A stretch of DNA of 64,000 nt from Chrysomallon squamiferum (lineage: Eukaryota; Mollusca; Gastropoda; Neomphalida; Peltospiridae): contig CM022677.1 of assembly GCA_012295275.1 (NCBI GenBank), positions 9,948,351-10,012,350 of the forward strand, written 5' to 3'. Each line of letters opens with the position of its first letter. Positions within the stretch are counted from its first letter, which is position 1. Of the stretch, positions 17,441 through 29,608 are shown one piece after another. A model generated the notes under the pieces. It was not told where the DNA came from. It saw only the letters and a list, made by a program, of their open reading frames with translations, and did no database searches. Position numbers and translations under genes: made by a program.

Positions 17441-18009
17441 TTATCCACTCAATAGAGACCAAACATTCGATACACACTATCCACTCAACACAGAGCAAAC
17501 ACTTGACACATACTATACACTCCACACACACTATCCACTAAACAGAGAGGAAACACACGACACATACTATCCATTAAACAGAGGCTAAACATTCCACTCT
17601 ACAGAGATCAAACACTCAACACACGCTATCCACTCAACACAGTGCAAACATTCGACACACACTGTCCACTCAACAGAGAGCAAACATTCAACACACACCA
17701 TCCACTGAACAGAGTATGCACTCCACACACACCATACACTGAGCAGAGCATGCACTCCACACAGCATGCTCTCAAAACACAGCATCCACTCAAAAGAGAG
17801 CATACACTCCACACACATACAATACAATCAACAGAGAGGATACACTCCACACATACACAATACAATCAACAGAGCATACACTACACATACACCATACACT
17901 CAACTCAGCATACACGCCACAAACACCATCCACTCAACAGAGAGCATACACTCCACACACACCATCCACTCAACAGAGAGCATACACTCCACACACACCA
18001 TCCACCCTG
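17441..18009. repeat. degenerate edge of the 36-bp satellite
   Basis: The units lose homogeneity here. TATCCACTC becomes CATCCACTC, CTCGACAC becomes CTCCACAC or TTCGACAC, and GAGACCAAAC becomes GAGAGCATAC. The unit form near 17,930-18,000 (GAGAGCATACACTCCACACA followed by CACCATCCACTCAACA) is close to the separate array at 20,695-22,278. A plus-strand open frame runs through it only because the period is a multiple of three. Loss of homogeneity at the margin is the usual pattern at a satellite border. Confidence 0.85.
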
Positions 18010-18122
18010 TCAGAGAATTATATGAATGAGAATGATGTATGTGATGTGCTGTTGTGTTTTTGTCTGCAGTGTATGTTGGTGTAATTGGTTTGTGTGGTTT
18101 CTACATAAACTTATAAACTTAC

Positions 18123-18217
18123 CTTGTTTTTGTCTTCTCAAGGAAACTACAGCTGGCACTATCTCAACATGAAGATTTACAGTTTGTTGATACACACCAT
18201 CCACTGAACAGAGTATG
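18123..18217 (-). other. candidate exon abutting the satellite edge
   Basis: On the minus strand this 95-bp segment has an acceptor (TTTAATTTTCACAG) and a strong donor (CAAG then GTAAGT). It is open throughout in one frame, reading ILCSVDGVYQQTVNLHVEIV then PAVVSLRRQKQ. The plus strand also reads well after a pyrimidine-rich acceptor (TTTTTGTCTTCTCAAG at 18,125-18,140): KLQLALSQHEDLQFV, then DTHHPLNRVCCEN and a stop. The strand is therefore unresolved. Its last 26 bases (18,192-18,217) are identical to a satellite unit at 17,694-17,720. I recognise no family for either reading. Confidence 0.35.
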
Positions 18218-18420
18218 CTGTGAAAATTAAAAGAATTTATGACAGTGTATTTTCGGCCAGGTTTAATTATAATTAATAAAAGAAACTAATTTTGATTGTA
18301 ACAATATATAGCATTTGATTGGTTTCTAAAAGAACATCATTTGAGATAAATTTCTTCCTTTTATTTATTTATTTTAATTTAAGTAAGTTTTAATTTCATC
18401 ATTACTTCCAGAAAAACAGC

Positions 18421-18502
18421 TTATTTCTGTCCAACTTCTCTCCAAATTCTCTCCACTAAATCATCAGTTGCAATCCTCCAGTTTTCCAAGGCACTGTTTA
18501 TC
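18421..18502 (-). other. candidate terminal exon, unknown gene
   Basis: On the minus strand an acceptor with a pyrimidine-rich lead (GTTTCTTCAACTTTCAG) is followed by 26 open codons and a TAA stop at 18,421-18,423. The peptide is IN, then SALENWRIATDDLVERIWRE, then VGQK. Its composition is coding-like in otherwise stop-rich AT sequence. The pattern of a helical segment with WRE resembles the tail of some DDE-type transposases, but that is only an impression. No partner exon was found upstream on the same strand. Confidence 0.3.
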
Positions 18503-18642
18503 CTGAAAGTTGAAGAAACAACATATGAAATTTTAGACGTCAGATATCAGAAAATAATTGTTCACAACAGAAAATTGAATTTCATTCTGTACATGTGAAT
18601 TTAACATGTTTTACAAGAACAAGTTCTGAGTATTTTTGATGT

Positions 18643-18664
18643 TTTATTATTACTATTATTATTG

Positions 18665-18706
<42 letters not shown>
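18643..18706. repeat. (TTA)n microsatellite
   Basis: Near-perfect TTA/ATT trinucleotide repeat in AT-rich sequence with no coding signal. 18,218-18,420 and 18,503-19,150 hold no other recognisable feature. Confidence 0.9.
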
Positions 18707-18709
<3 letters not shown>

Positions 18710-19150
18710 TTTTATTAGGTCTTATTATATTTTTATTAAATATTTTGGTCACATCTGAAAGCTTTCATATCACATAAATGCATTACAATTGTGAAAATTA
18801 ACTTGTATTATTTTTTTATTTTCTTGTTTGTTTGTATGCCAGCATTACACAAAACACTGTGGTTCACTGTTTGGCTGGTGTATGTGTTTGTTCTTTATTT
18901 GTGTTGTTTTTGTGTGTTTTGTATATATTGTGTATATGAGGTCTGTGACATGTGAGTCTTGTTTTGTAAGTTTAATACATAAAGGAAATAGCACTAAACT
19001 GCTGTGCTGTTGTACAAGTGTCTGATATTTTGATATTTGTCTCTGTGTGTATCTGTCTATATGTTCTTTGGTATGTTTCATGTGTGAATGTCGTGTGCAG
19101 TTTGTATGATGTGTTCATGTTGTTTTTTGGAGTAGTATATGTGGATGACA

Positions 19151-19151
<1 letters not shown>

Positions 19152-19208
<57 letters not shown>
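19152..19208. repeat. (TG)n microsatellite
   Basis: Perfect TG dinucleotide run of about 28 units. The open frames that pass through it are composed of CVCV and have no meaning. Confidence 0.95.
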
Positions 19209-19209
<1 letters not shown>

Positions 19210-19210
<1 letters not shown>

Positions 19211-20260
19211 ATGTTTTCAAAGTGATTGTTTTCTGTCTAGATGAGTGTTTGTGATGTGGTCAGGTAACTTCAATGTCTAAACACCAGAGAGCTATACCAG
19301 CAAGAATGACAGCTCCTGGTAGAGATTCCCAAGACTAGGCTGGAATGTAGGAAGGGGCCTAATCCTAGTTAAATGCTAATTCTGTCATATGACAGTCCAC
19401 AACAGATGATGTTCAACCACTGGAGACCTGCCAGAGTGGAAGAATGATCGGTTCTATGCCATAAGTTACAGGTAATTCCAGATTTTAAAATCTATGGGAG
19501 AAAGCTACTGGTAATGAAAAAAGACAAGTTATTAAAAGCAACAAACTAAATTTGTCACCATGGAATACTTAAGAAATCTCAAAAAGAAAGATACATTTTA
19601 GAGAAAGACTTCACAACAGATATCTATCCTTGCTGTCACTGTGTGATTTTAGCAGCCATTCACAAAATTTGGAATTGTTTGAGACAATTAGAAGAGCAGA
19701 TGTACTAGAAGACTGGCAGATAAATCAGCAGCCCCCAACTATTAAGTTGTTCTCAAGATCCTCCAACATCTTTTCTTGACAACCACCACAAACCTAGCTT
19801 TTATTACAAACCTGCAGAGCTGAACTCAGTAGCCACAGTAATGAAACTTACAGTAGATGTCAAGATGGAATTACAAAAAGGCAAATTGGTTCTACTTCAA
19901 ACTGACAGATATCCATACAGGCAAAAAATTGCAAAGGAAACCATGCAAAGAAGAGCAAGATGAACTTATACACCTTACTGAATAGAACATCTGCAGAATC
20001 TAGTGTGTAAGCTAAATGAAGCCATAGAAATTGTGGAATAAGAGTCAACTGTTGAAGGCAACATACAGCTGAAGGCAGTAATTGCAGAGTAACTTTTGCT
20101 TTTGTTCAAACAGCAATAAAGCCATCCTTGTAACATTTTTGTCAGATCTGAAATCATAAAGCTTTCATTTCCAGATGCTGTTCTTCACCTGCTAAATAAA
20201 CAACATAGCATTATGAATGAAAACAAATCCCACAGAAATATTTCATAAATGTGACAAATC
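19210..20260 (+). other. possible decayed transposable-element remnant
   Basis: This stretch is less AT-rich than its surroundings and contains short open pieces in several frames. Around 19,300-19,390 the order GRDSQD, then LNAN loosely recalls the endonuclease end of a non-LTR retrotransposon. Around 19,800-19,960 another piece reads TVDVKMELQKGKLVLLQ. No piece is long, and all are separated by stops, so this is at best an old insertion. The family is unassigned. Confidence 0.2.
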
Positions 20261-20591
20261 ATCTTCTGTTATTAATTTTACTTTTTATTTATTTTTATTT
20301 TTTGCATTATAAATTTTTATGTTTATTAACCAATATTTATTATTTATTTTATTTCAACAATGTTTATAATTTTAGCATTCAATGTCTTTCCAGGAAATTT
20401 TAATTGTATTTACATTTGATTAATGCTGTGAAAAGTGTAAATAATAATTTAAGTATAAATAAATAAATTAAATTTTTCACGTGGTGTAAAAGTTTTAAAT
20501 TTGTCTACCCTTATTATTGTTCTTGTTGTTGTTACTGTTATTGTTATAGTGTTATTGCTATTGTTATTGCTGTTGTCATTGTAATTATTAC

Positions 20592-20593
20592 TA

Positions 20594-20631
<38 letters not shown>

Positions 20632-20632
20632 T
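20592..20632. repeat. (TTA)n microsatellite
   Basis: TTA/ATT repeat just upstream of the second satellite block. 20,260-20,590 is AT-rich with no gene seen. Confidence 0.85.
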
Positions 20633-20694
20633 GTGTAGTCACTTTTATTTTGAATTTTTGTTTTTTAATATCCTGTTTTAAAGAAAGTTCAACA

Positions 20695-22278
20695 CTGAGC
20701 ATATACTCCACACACAGCATTCACTCTACACACACCCAAGATTTGACAGAGCACACACTCCATACACACCATACACTCCACAAACAGCATAATTCAACAC
20801 ACACCATCCAATCAACAAATAGCATACACACCACACAAACCATACACTCTACACACTATACACTCCACACAAACCATACACTCTACACACCATACACTCT
20901 ACAAACCATACACTCTACACACTATACACACCACACAAACCATACACTCTACACACTATACACTCCACACAAACCATACTCTACACACTATACACACCAC
21001 ACAAACCATACACTCTACACACTATACACTCCACACAAACCATACACTCTACACACCATACACTCAACATAGTAGAAACACTCCACAAGCTCCATACATT
21101 CAACAAAGAGCATACACTATATACACACCATATACTCACCAAACAATACACTCCACACACACCAAACAGTCAACATAGAGAATACACTTCACACACTCAA
21201 TACACTCAACACAGAGCATACACTCCACACACACGATACACTCCACACACACGATACACTCTACACACAATACATTCCACACACGATACACTCTACACAC
21301 AATACATTCCACACATGATACACTCTACACTCCACAATCTCTACAGAGAGCATACACTGTACACGCACCATATATTCTACACACCATACACAACAAACAC
21401 ACCATACACTAAACACAGTCTACACTCCACACACACCATCCTCCAAACACAGAGCATAAACTCCACAAACAGCTTACATGAAAAACATATCATCCACTCA
21501 ACAGAGAGACACCATCCACTCAACAGGCAGCATATACTCCACACACACCATACATTCTAAACACCATACACTCCACACACACCATACACTCAATATAGAG
21601 GATACACTGCACACAGTACATGAAACACATATCATCCACTCAACAGAGAGCATACATTCCACAAACAGCTTACATACAACACACACCATTCACTCTACAG
21701 AGAGCATACACTGTATACCCACCATACACTCTACACACCATACACTACAAACACACCATAAACTGAACATAGAGCACAAACTCCACAAACAGCGTAATTC
21801 AACACAGATTATCCAATCAACACAGAGCATAAACTACAAAAACAGCATATATTCAACACTCACCATCCACTCAACAGAGAGCATACACTCCACACACACG
21901 ATAAGCTCTACAAACCATACACTCCACACACACCATAAGCTCTACACACCATACACTCCACACACAGCATACACTCAACACAGAGCATAAACTCCATAAA
22001 CAGCATACATTCAACAAACACCATCCACTCAACATAGAGGATACATACCCACACACACCATTCACTCAACATAGACCATACACTCCACACACCATACACT
22101 CAACATAGAGGATACACTCCACACACACCATACACTCTACACACCACACACTCCACACACCATACACTCAAAACATACCATAACGCAATATTGAGGTTAC
22201 GCTCCACAAACACGATACACTCAACATAGAGCATACACTCCACACACACCATACACTATACAAACCATACACTCCACA
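20695..22278. repeat. second, diverged satellite block
   Basis: Tandem repeat built from CATACACTCCACACACACC and ACTCAACAGAGAGCATAC motifs, related to the edge of the first array. From about 20,820 to 21,070 a shorter unit of about 34 bp (CATACACTCTACACAC plus TATACACTCCACACAAAC) is amplified. The block is far more heterogeneous than the 36-bp array, which suggests greater age or weaker homogenisation. About 2.5 kb of non-satellite DNA separates it from the main array. Confidence 0.9.
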
Positions 22279-22785
22279 CTCTTTTTACAGATAATTTGTT
22301 AATATTGTTTTAACTAATATAACTGGTGCTGTCATCATTACTCTTAATGTAGTCATTGTGATGTGTTTTTTTCCTCTGTCATTATTATTATTGTTTTTGT
22401 TGTTGTTGTTGTTGCTGTTATTATTATTATTTGTATTTAAATTAATGTCGCTGTCATTGGCAGCATACTGTGATGTTATTTTTTACATCATTATTGCAGT
22501 TATATTTAATTATCTGTAAAAAGAGCAAAAAACCAAAAACAAACAAAAAACCCAATGAGAACAACAGTAATATTAACACCATACTGATAAGTTGAGAAGA
22601 CACTACGAACAGATTATACTAACTAGAAGAGTTGTCAGGGTTGACGCACCCAGAATAACATGCTTATTTCTTTTTAACACATTATGTAATTATATTAACT
22701 TGAACCTTTATCAACAAAAAATCCTGTCCTTTACTATTCTTATTGAAGTTATTACTTTTAGTCAAATTTGATTTTGCTTAAAGTT
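22279..22785. other. AT-rich gap, no gene seen
   Basis: Mostly A/T with short TTA and TTG runs near 22,380-22,430. No open frame, splice-bounded exon or RNA gene could be supported. Confidence 0.6.
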
Positions 22786-23510
22786 TTATTATTAAACTGC
22801 TTTCAAATAATATCCTAAATATGGTGTATTGCATATGTACAAATATAGCAAACATTTTAGATAAAACATATCTGTATATAAATTAACAGTTTTTAAAGAG
22901 ACAACTCAAAAATAAATAATAAAATTAAATAGAAATAATTAAATGAAATAGGCATTTTCAATAATTCAATAAATAACAATAAACCAAAAATAAAGGAAAC
23001 TGGTTAGTTAAAAGACAAAGAAAATGCAGGGAATGTTAATAAGCTGGCTCCATTTCCCACAAAACACTATACAGAATTGATTATTTTCATCTAAAAGCAA
23101 CAAATCGAATTTACCTTCACACTGCTTATGCAAGAGCAATCTAGTTCAGAAAGTCATAAGGGAAATAACTCTATCTGTATATAAATTAACAGTTTTTAAA
23201 GAGACAACTCAAAAATAAATAATAAAATTAAATAGAAATAATTAAATGAAATAGGCATTTTCAATAATTCAATAAATAACAATAAACCAAAAATAAAGGA
23301 AACTGGTTAGTTAAAAGACAAAGAAAATGCAGGGAATGTTAATAAGCTGGCTCCATTTCCCACAAAACACTATACAGAATTGATTATTTTCATCTAAAAG
23401 CAACAAATCGAATTTACCTTCACACTGCTTATGCAAGAGCAATCTAGTTCAGAAAGTCATAAGGGAAATAACTCTATTTAACACGTAGGTAAACATACAG
23501 AAAAGACTGA
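22785..23510 (+). repeat. dispersed repeat family R, copy 1
   Basis: This block resembles 46,683-47,125 (same orientation) and 35,045-35,300 (opposite orientation). Shared landmarks, in order, are CTTTCAAATAATATC, GCATATGT followed by CAAATATA, AAAGGAAACTGGTTA, ATGCAGGGAATGTTAAT, CATCTAAAAGCA and GGGAAATAACTCTATTTAAC, ending near AAAAGACTGAGT. There is no open frame. It may be a non-autonomous element or the 3' end of a larger one. Shorter pieces ending AAAAAAGACTGAGT also occur near 25,557 and 53,465. Confidence 0.65.
22871..23476. repeat. perfect 303-bp tandem duplication
   Basis: 22,871-23,173 and 23,174-23,476 read as the same 303 bases, with no difference that I could find. The duplicated block lies inside repeat family R. 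Identity this high amid heavily mutated sequence implies either a very recent duplication or an assembly artefact. Confidence 0.9.
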
Positions 23511-24200
23511 GTGTTGAGTAAATGTTTTAAAACACACATATTATATAGAAAAGAGTTTGGTAAACGTTTGCATGCTGAAGTCTACTTTACAAACAAAAAG
23601 ATCAGATCAAGAGCAATGTAACAGTTCATTACAATAGTGCAGTTTACATTTAAAACACCATGATCCTCAAAACCTTTTCTTCACTTTATCAGAATCATTT
23701 TGAGTTTGTTAGTTTTTAGAAAAACTAACGTTTTATGTTATTATGATGAACACTGGTTATCACATATAATGGAACTGAATGACAATATTTACAGTTTATT
23801 TGCTTCAACCAGACCTGTTTATACTAATACATAAATTCAGTGAAAGAACCGTAATGTTTTACATTTTTATGTAGCTCTCTAGATTATTCCAAGTTGATTA
23901 ATTAACTAATTATGAATTTAATTTAAAGGGGTATTATAGATTATCACTTTCCTTGTTACAATCTCTCTCAAGTTAATTAAGAATTAATCTGTAACAGTGA
24001 AGTATACTTACAGAACTCATAACATACTTGGTTCATCTCATGCATTCTCGCCTTTTCAGTTTACTTTTACTAATAAAAACATCTATTAATGTTTCTCAAT
24101 ATTCTAGACTATTCTAGTATTTGTGAAAGATGCACATGCAAATATCAGTAATATTCATCTAGCCTCTTACCTCTCAACTGCAATTCTACTATCTTAAATA

Positions 24201-24201
24201 A

Positions 24202-24250
<49 letters not shown>

Positions 24251-24339
24251 TGGAAGACATTCAATATTTTCATAGGCATCCTTAAATGTTGATTCATTAT
24301 TCAACTTGTTAGATACGTTATACCAGAAAAATTAAGCTT

Positions 24340-24387
<48 letters not shown>

Positions 24388-24389
24388 TT
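24201..24389. repeat. (AAT)n and (TTTA)n microsatellites
   Basis: 24,201-24,250 is an AAT repeat and 24,339-24,389 is a TTTA repeat, both inside copy 1 of the direct duplication. Confidence 0.9.
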
Positions 24390-26286
24390 ATGTGAAATAA
24401 ATATTGTTAATTATAAAACAATACCTCTATTTTTCAATACACTGTGTTTTCAGTACATAATATTACCACTGCGCCTCTGTTTACAACATAAAACATGTAA
24501 CATAAATAGTGATGGCGGTACTGAAGTTGCGTGTTATTTTTATAACGCCGTGTAAAATTACTCCTACTTAGCTTTTCAGTGAAATATGTTAATAAAATGT
24601 CACATTGATATGGAAGCATTCTCGACATTTTGGATTTCACATATAATTCTACTGTTGTTTATAAAAACATGCTAACATGCTAAAAACCAATCTACATTGC
24701 TGACTGTCTGGATAACACAGGTTTCATTAAAAAATCTTTTGTCCAGTTTTGTTCTTACAAAATCAATGTCGAGACATGTTAAAACTTGTATTCGAGTATT
24801 TACTAAAACACTAAACTTTGACGTACACTGAAGTTTTTTTATATGTAATTTGTGATGCTGGACAGTTTACTTTCTATAAACAAATAAGATTTCAGTTTTA
24901 TATGAATAAACTGAGGTTCAACCAGACATAGCATAAAGAATACCACTATTTACATATTATTTTTATTAAATAAATAAATAAATATTTTAATTTAATTTTA
25001 ATACTGACCGCACAATTTAAATAGTGGATAGTGGATATATGTAGATGAGAAGGTGCCAGTTTAATCTGATATTTTAAATCTTCAGGTAGATTTGATTAAT
25101 AACTGGAGAAGAAACATTAAGATCTACTTGATAGTAAAGACATTATTGTTATCTTTTAATAGGATGAATCAATTTCGTCTAGCTAAATAAAAATATCCTC
25201 ATATCTAATAAAACACTAGATGAGGTGGACAGGCATGTTTGTTATGATGTAAGTTACAAAGTAAAATATTAACTATATAAGATTTCTCCTAGTAGAATAA
25301 AATGCAAGTGGAATTATCAGTATATTTTATGTTGCAAAACAGAGGTAAATATGACATGATGTTATTTTCACCCAGTATCAACTAATAAGTTATTGTGGCG
25401 CTATTAAAATCAAAATCTTTTTTTAAATAGATTTGCATTAATATTTATTTTAAAGAAAATTAAAATGAAATGATGTATGTGTATAATCCTCTTTTTTTTA
25501 AATTCAAAAATGGTTTTAAAACTTTAAAAAATTCAAAATTAATTTGCTTAGTGTAAATATACAAAAAAGACTGAGTTAAGAGAGCGCGAAAGCGATGTAC
25601 AGCATTAGTGTTCATTATTTTAAGAGATTATTATTATATATATTTTTTTTTTTTTTTTTTGATTGATTGATTTATAATTTTCATATTGCTTTTATTTTAT
25701 TTATTTTTTTTTTTTTTGGCAGATTTTGATTTGAATTAAACAGAAAATAAAAATTATAAGAAATTGGCAGACATTTCCATGTGCACGTTTTAGAAATTTT
25801 TTGAATTTTTCCAAAATGTGAAAGTCAAATTATAAAATACTCCATTTGTGTACATTTTTTTTATTATTTGTTTTTTATCATTGTTAAATTATTATTTTCT
25901 AATTTTAATGATTTCTTATAGAAATAATTCTATTATTCTTTCTAAAATGGGAAAGGCAAATTATAAAAATTGGCAGAAATGTTAAACAGAAATAACTGAA
26001 TATTTAAGTTTTATTATCTAGACAGGTTTTTAAGTAATTTCAACTTGAAAATAATCATGTTTCTTCTAATTAAAAATAACAAAGTCACGGTTAATGCAAA
26101 TAAAATTTTAAGTTAGTTAACACTTTACATTAGTAATATATTATTATTATTTTTTATAAAAAATTCTAATTACCTCTAATTTGTAAATCTTCAATTATAT
26201 TTACACTAATTACCCCCAACCAACAAACCCTTGATTTACCCCTGATTTCAGCTTATGTTTGTTTTCTTCACAAAAATGGCACTTCA

Positions 26287-26440
26287 TAGCAGTGAAAAAA
26301 TTAGAATAACCAAGCACACCTCAGTGATAAAAACAGTGCAAGCTGCTATGAAGTACAATGTGTACACTGGATGTTCTGATCACACTGACAATGCAGTCAC
26401 TTGGAGATCACTGAATTTTCAAAATTCTTTCCCTTCAGAT
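26287..26440 (+). other. locally conserved block (paired with 55,520)
   Basis: This block is about 93% identical to 55,520-55,665, clearly more than its flanks. It is open in one frame (RITKHTSVIKTVQAAMKYNV, then YTGCSDHTDNAVTWRSL). Copy 2 has a splice-acceptor-like lead (CCATTCCTCTTTCAG) that is missing here. The differences between copies are mostly amino-acid changing, so it does not behave like a protein under purifying selection. Confidence 0.4.
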
Positions 26441-26465
26441 TTCTCATTTTTTTCATTGATTTCCT

Positions 26466-28263
26466 GAATATTGTTACTAATTTTATTCTGCTGTTCTTTT
26501 AGGTCATTTTGTTCTTCCCATAATTTAGATTGTACTGCATCCTCAAAACTAATCAATGACAAAATAAAAAAATAAAAAATTTAAAAATTAAAAAATATAT
26601 ATATAAAAATAAAATAAAAGCTAAATAATAGGTCATTAGAGTGATATACAGATAGATAGCTAGAGAGATATAAATAAGATTGATGAATGGACAGATGGAT
26701 AGAGAGAGATAGATAAACTGACAGACTGACAAACATGCAGCAGGTCAGAAAGTCAATATATGTTTTTGAAGAGCAGGTTGTATGTAGATGTGAAAGGATT
26801 GTGGTATATATGTTTGTATGAAAGATTGTGTTTGTGTACCTTTAAGAATGACAGTGTATATGCAAATTTGAAAGTAGGAGTATTTTTGTGCCAAACAACA
26901 GAATTTTTCTTTTCTTTCTTAGCTCAATGCATAATTGTTATTCTGACAGAAAATAAATGTTTTTTAATTAGAATCATATTGGCTTATCTAGAGAATAAAT
27001 AATATTCATTTGATATTTTACTTTATGAGGGTAGCTTATGGAGATAACACAAAACTTACATTTTATCACACAATAGAAAATACTCAGAAAATAAAAAAGG
27101 ATAATAATAATAATAATAATAATATCACATTAATATTATTCAGTTTATTCATACAAACAACACTACAGGCAGTGAATGTAACTGAAATTCCAATGCTCAG
27201 TTATTCTCCAGACATCTGTAGAAATTAACAATAAAATATCACATAATGTATGGACTTCCCAATTAATGAAATTTGTTCCAGTTTTAGAAATTATTTATTA
27301 AAGGAAACAGTGAGATCTCACTGGATTAATATAATAACTTTATCATCTACTACAGATTAACTATACAGAAGATAACAGATGGAGACAAGATGTCTAGAAT
27401 CACAACAGTTATATTGACAAGCTGAAAATTAAATATACTAATATCTCATTACATACTATTTGGCTTCTCCTAGGAGAAAAATACCTGATATCACTGCTCC
27501 ATATGAAATAATTTGTTGTGGTATAGCTAAGATTTCACCTGAATAGTAAGGCTTTCATCTTTCCCTTAAAACTAAATAAATAAATAAATAAAATAAGCAA
27601 TACTGAGATTCAGTTTTGTATTTGATTTTTCTTATTATTTTAATATTATATGAATACATCAGTTAATAGTGATTCTGAAAATTATATTTATATTAACAAT
27701 ATTAACGTGTGTGTGGAGGGGGTCATGGCAGTGATATTATGTTTTATTACCTGCAGATTAGCAGATGGTGAGAACGAGAGCAAGAGAGGAAGCTGACATT
27801 TAATACTGCATGTGGAATCAACAATTTATAGTCATAATCTGGGAATTACAAACAAAATATCATATTTTTATTTGGATGAGCACATTTTTCAGAAAATAAC
27901 TTGAGATAATTTGTTCGACTTAATTAACTTTTTTTTTTTACTTTAAGTGACACTAAGCAAAAACTTAGTAAAACTTCTGCTGTTTACTCTGATATTTTTA
28001 TTAAAATAATTTTAATTCTGTCATGAATTCAAGTTGTTTACATGAGACATTACTATTATATTTTATTAGATGCACCTCTGGATCACAAGTATTACTCATT
28101 TCATTCATTTGTTTTAAGGAAAAAATGAGATTAATTACAGGTTGATGATGAATGCCTTATCTATTCTTGTGTGTGTGTGTGTTGTGTGTGTGTGTGAATT
28201 AGTAGCAGAAAAAACTAGTTATTATTATTATTGTTGTTATTGTTATTATCTTATTTTGTATTA

Positions 28264-28295
<32 letters not shown>

Positions 28296-29293
28296 TGGAA
28301 AATCCAGTATACACTGAAAAGTATAGCTGTGGCTTGCACATACATTCTTTTATTTTTATTATCAGTAAAAAAAAGTTGTCATTACGGGGTTTTTTATGGC
28401 TAAATCTCACTAACTAAAAGATAAATCCCACGGTGCTTTTTCAAATTATCAATCAATTAAAATATTGTTATTATTGTTTATTCTCAAATTATTCTCAAAG
28501 TTTTGTTGAGATAGTAAAATAACAGCTAAAGTTTGACCATCTTACTTAATGTTTCAGTAAAAAAATGTAGTTTTATTATTATTATTATTATTGTTGTTGT
28601 TATTATTGTGACCTCTTTGTTCTTATACAATAAATCCCTCCTTCTCTAGTTATCAGTATAAAGTTATGTATTATTAAAAAAATGACTCGCCCTGTAAAAC
28701 CACCATTAAACAACCCACAAAAAAAATCAAAAACATTTCATCTGGAAGTCGTGTCTATACTGGCCTCTTTCAATAACACTATGTATATAATATTAATATC
28801 TGATAGAATTACTGCAATTATTTTAAAATATTTAATTACAAGAGTTTTTATATGCATATATATATATATATATATATTGCCATATTAAATTCTGATGCAA
28901 ATGGAAGACACACAATATGTCTGGGTGAAGTTCTTTTGAATGACACCTGCAAACTTTAATTACATTGCAAGTCTTTGATTCAAAGGATGAGCAAACTGTT
29001 TAAGAAGTTATAAAATGTTTTTTCTTTTCTGTAATAGTGTAGAAAAGTTGTTTTAGATGATCAAGACGAACACAGTGTGGTTATACATCAATCTGCTTTC
29101 CAAGAATTGCACTCAGTCATGCTCTAAACCTGAAACTACTTTGCAGTTTTCCCAAAATTAATTGCAACCACGTCTGTTGCTATGATACATTTTACACCCA
29201 CTATTTCACAATGAATTGTTACTTATTTCTTTGATTTAAGGCATTTACCTGCACCAGATTAGAAAAAAGTGTCACTAACACTTCATTAACTTG
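26466..29293. other. intergenic AT-rich sequence
   Basis: No gene could be supported. Present are GATA/AGAT-type short repeats (26,635-26,730), AAT (27,103-27,122), TG (28,171-28,195), TTA (28,262-28,295 and 28,573-28,605) and a TA run (28,855-28,877). The small open frames are not bounded by convincing splice sites. Confidence 0.6.
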
Positions 29294-29608
29294 TTAGTAA
29301 CATATACGGCTGCATGTTCCTCTTTTTTTATATTTGTAACTTTCGGTCGGCGTCTTCAAATAAAAAAGAAATGAACAAAAACGCTTTGTACCAAGATAAA
29401 ATCCATCGACAAGCCCACAATACGATACGATACTCCAAAAAACATGAATAACGAGCACTCCTTCCGATAGAGTTCCATACACAAATCCAACACCAAACGT
29501 AATTGGCTGAATTATAAAACGATGACCTATGATTTGATCTGTAATAAACATATCTAACCAATCAGCACTATTATAAGTTCTGCCGCAGTCCAACTCAATT
29601 ACTGATTA
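29294..29608 (-). other. unrecognised open frame, hydrophobic
   Basis: An open frame of about 104 codons with no in-frame ATG near its beginning; the first ATG falls about 20 codons in. The residues are rich in F, I, V and G, for example PITFGVGFVYGTLSEGVLVI. Base composition is less AT-rich than the surroundings. I do not recognise it and see no firm splice sites. It may be a chance frame, an exon of a membrane protein or a transposon piece. Confidence 0.15.

Larger units (their letters stand above)
23870..26465 (+). repeat. direct segmental duplication, copy 1
   Basis: The order of landmarks here is repeated in the same orientation at 49,870-55,690. These include AGATTATTCC, CAATACCTCTATTTTTCAAT, CATAAATAGTGATGGC, the AATTTAAATAGT... 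AGTAAAGACATT block, TTGAATTAAACAGAAAATA and the final block starting near 26,287. Identity varies from roughly 80% to over 90% by eye, with many indels, and copy 2 is much longer. No function is visible. Confidence 0.75.

Noticed and set aside
1-18009. Telomeric repeat
   Set aside because: No TTAGGG-like or other short G-cluster telomere unit is present. The repeats are A/C-rich 18- and 36-mers.
17642-18025. Plus-strand frame of 127 codons (HTHHPLNREHTL repeats)
   Set aside because: It lies wholly in the satellite edge and is open only through the period. The splice-bounded segment nearby was kept separately.
20650-21990. Plus-strand frames rich in T, H, Y and S
   Set aside because: They are translations of the second satellite block.
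24434-24640. Minus-strand 68-codon frame in the duplicated block
   Set aside because: The corresponding copies at about 50,000 and 51,000 do not keep the frame.
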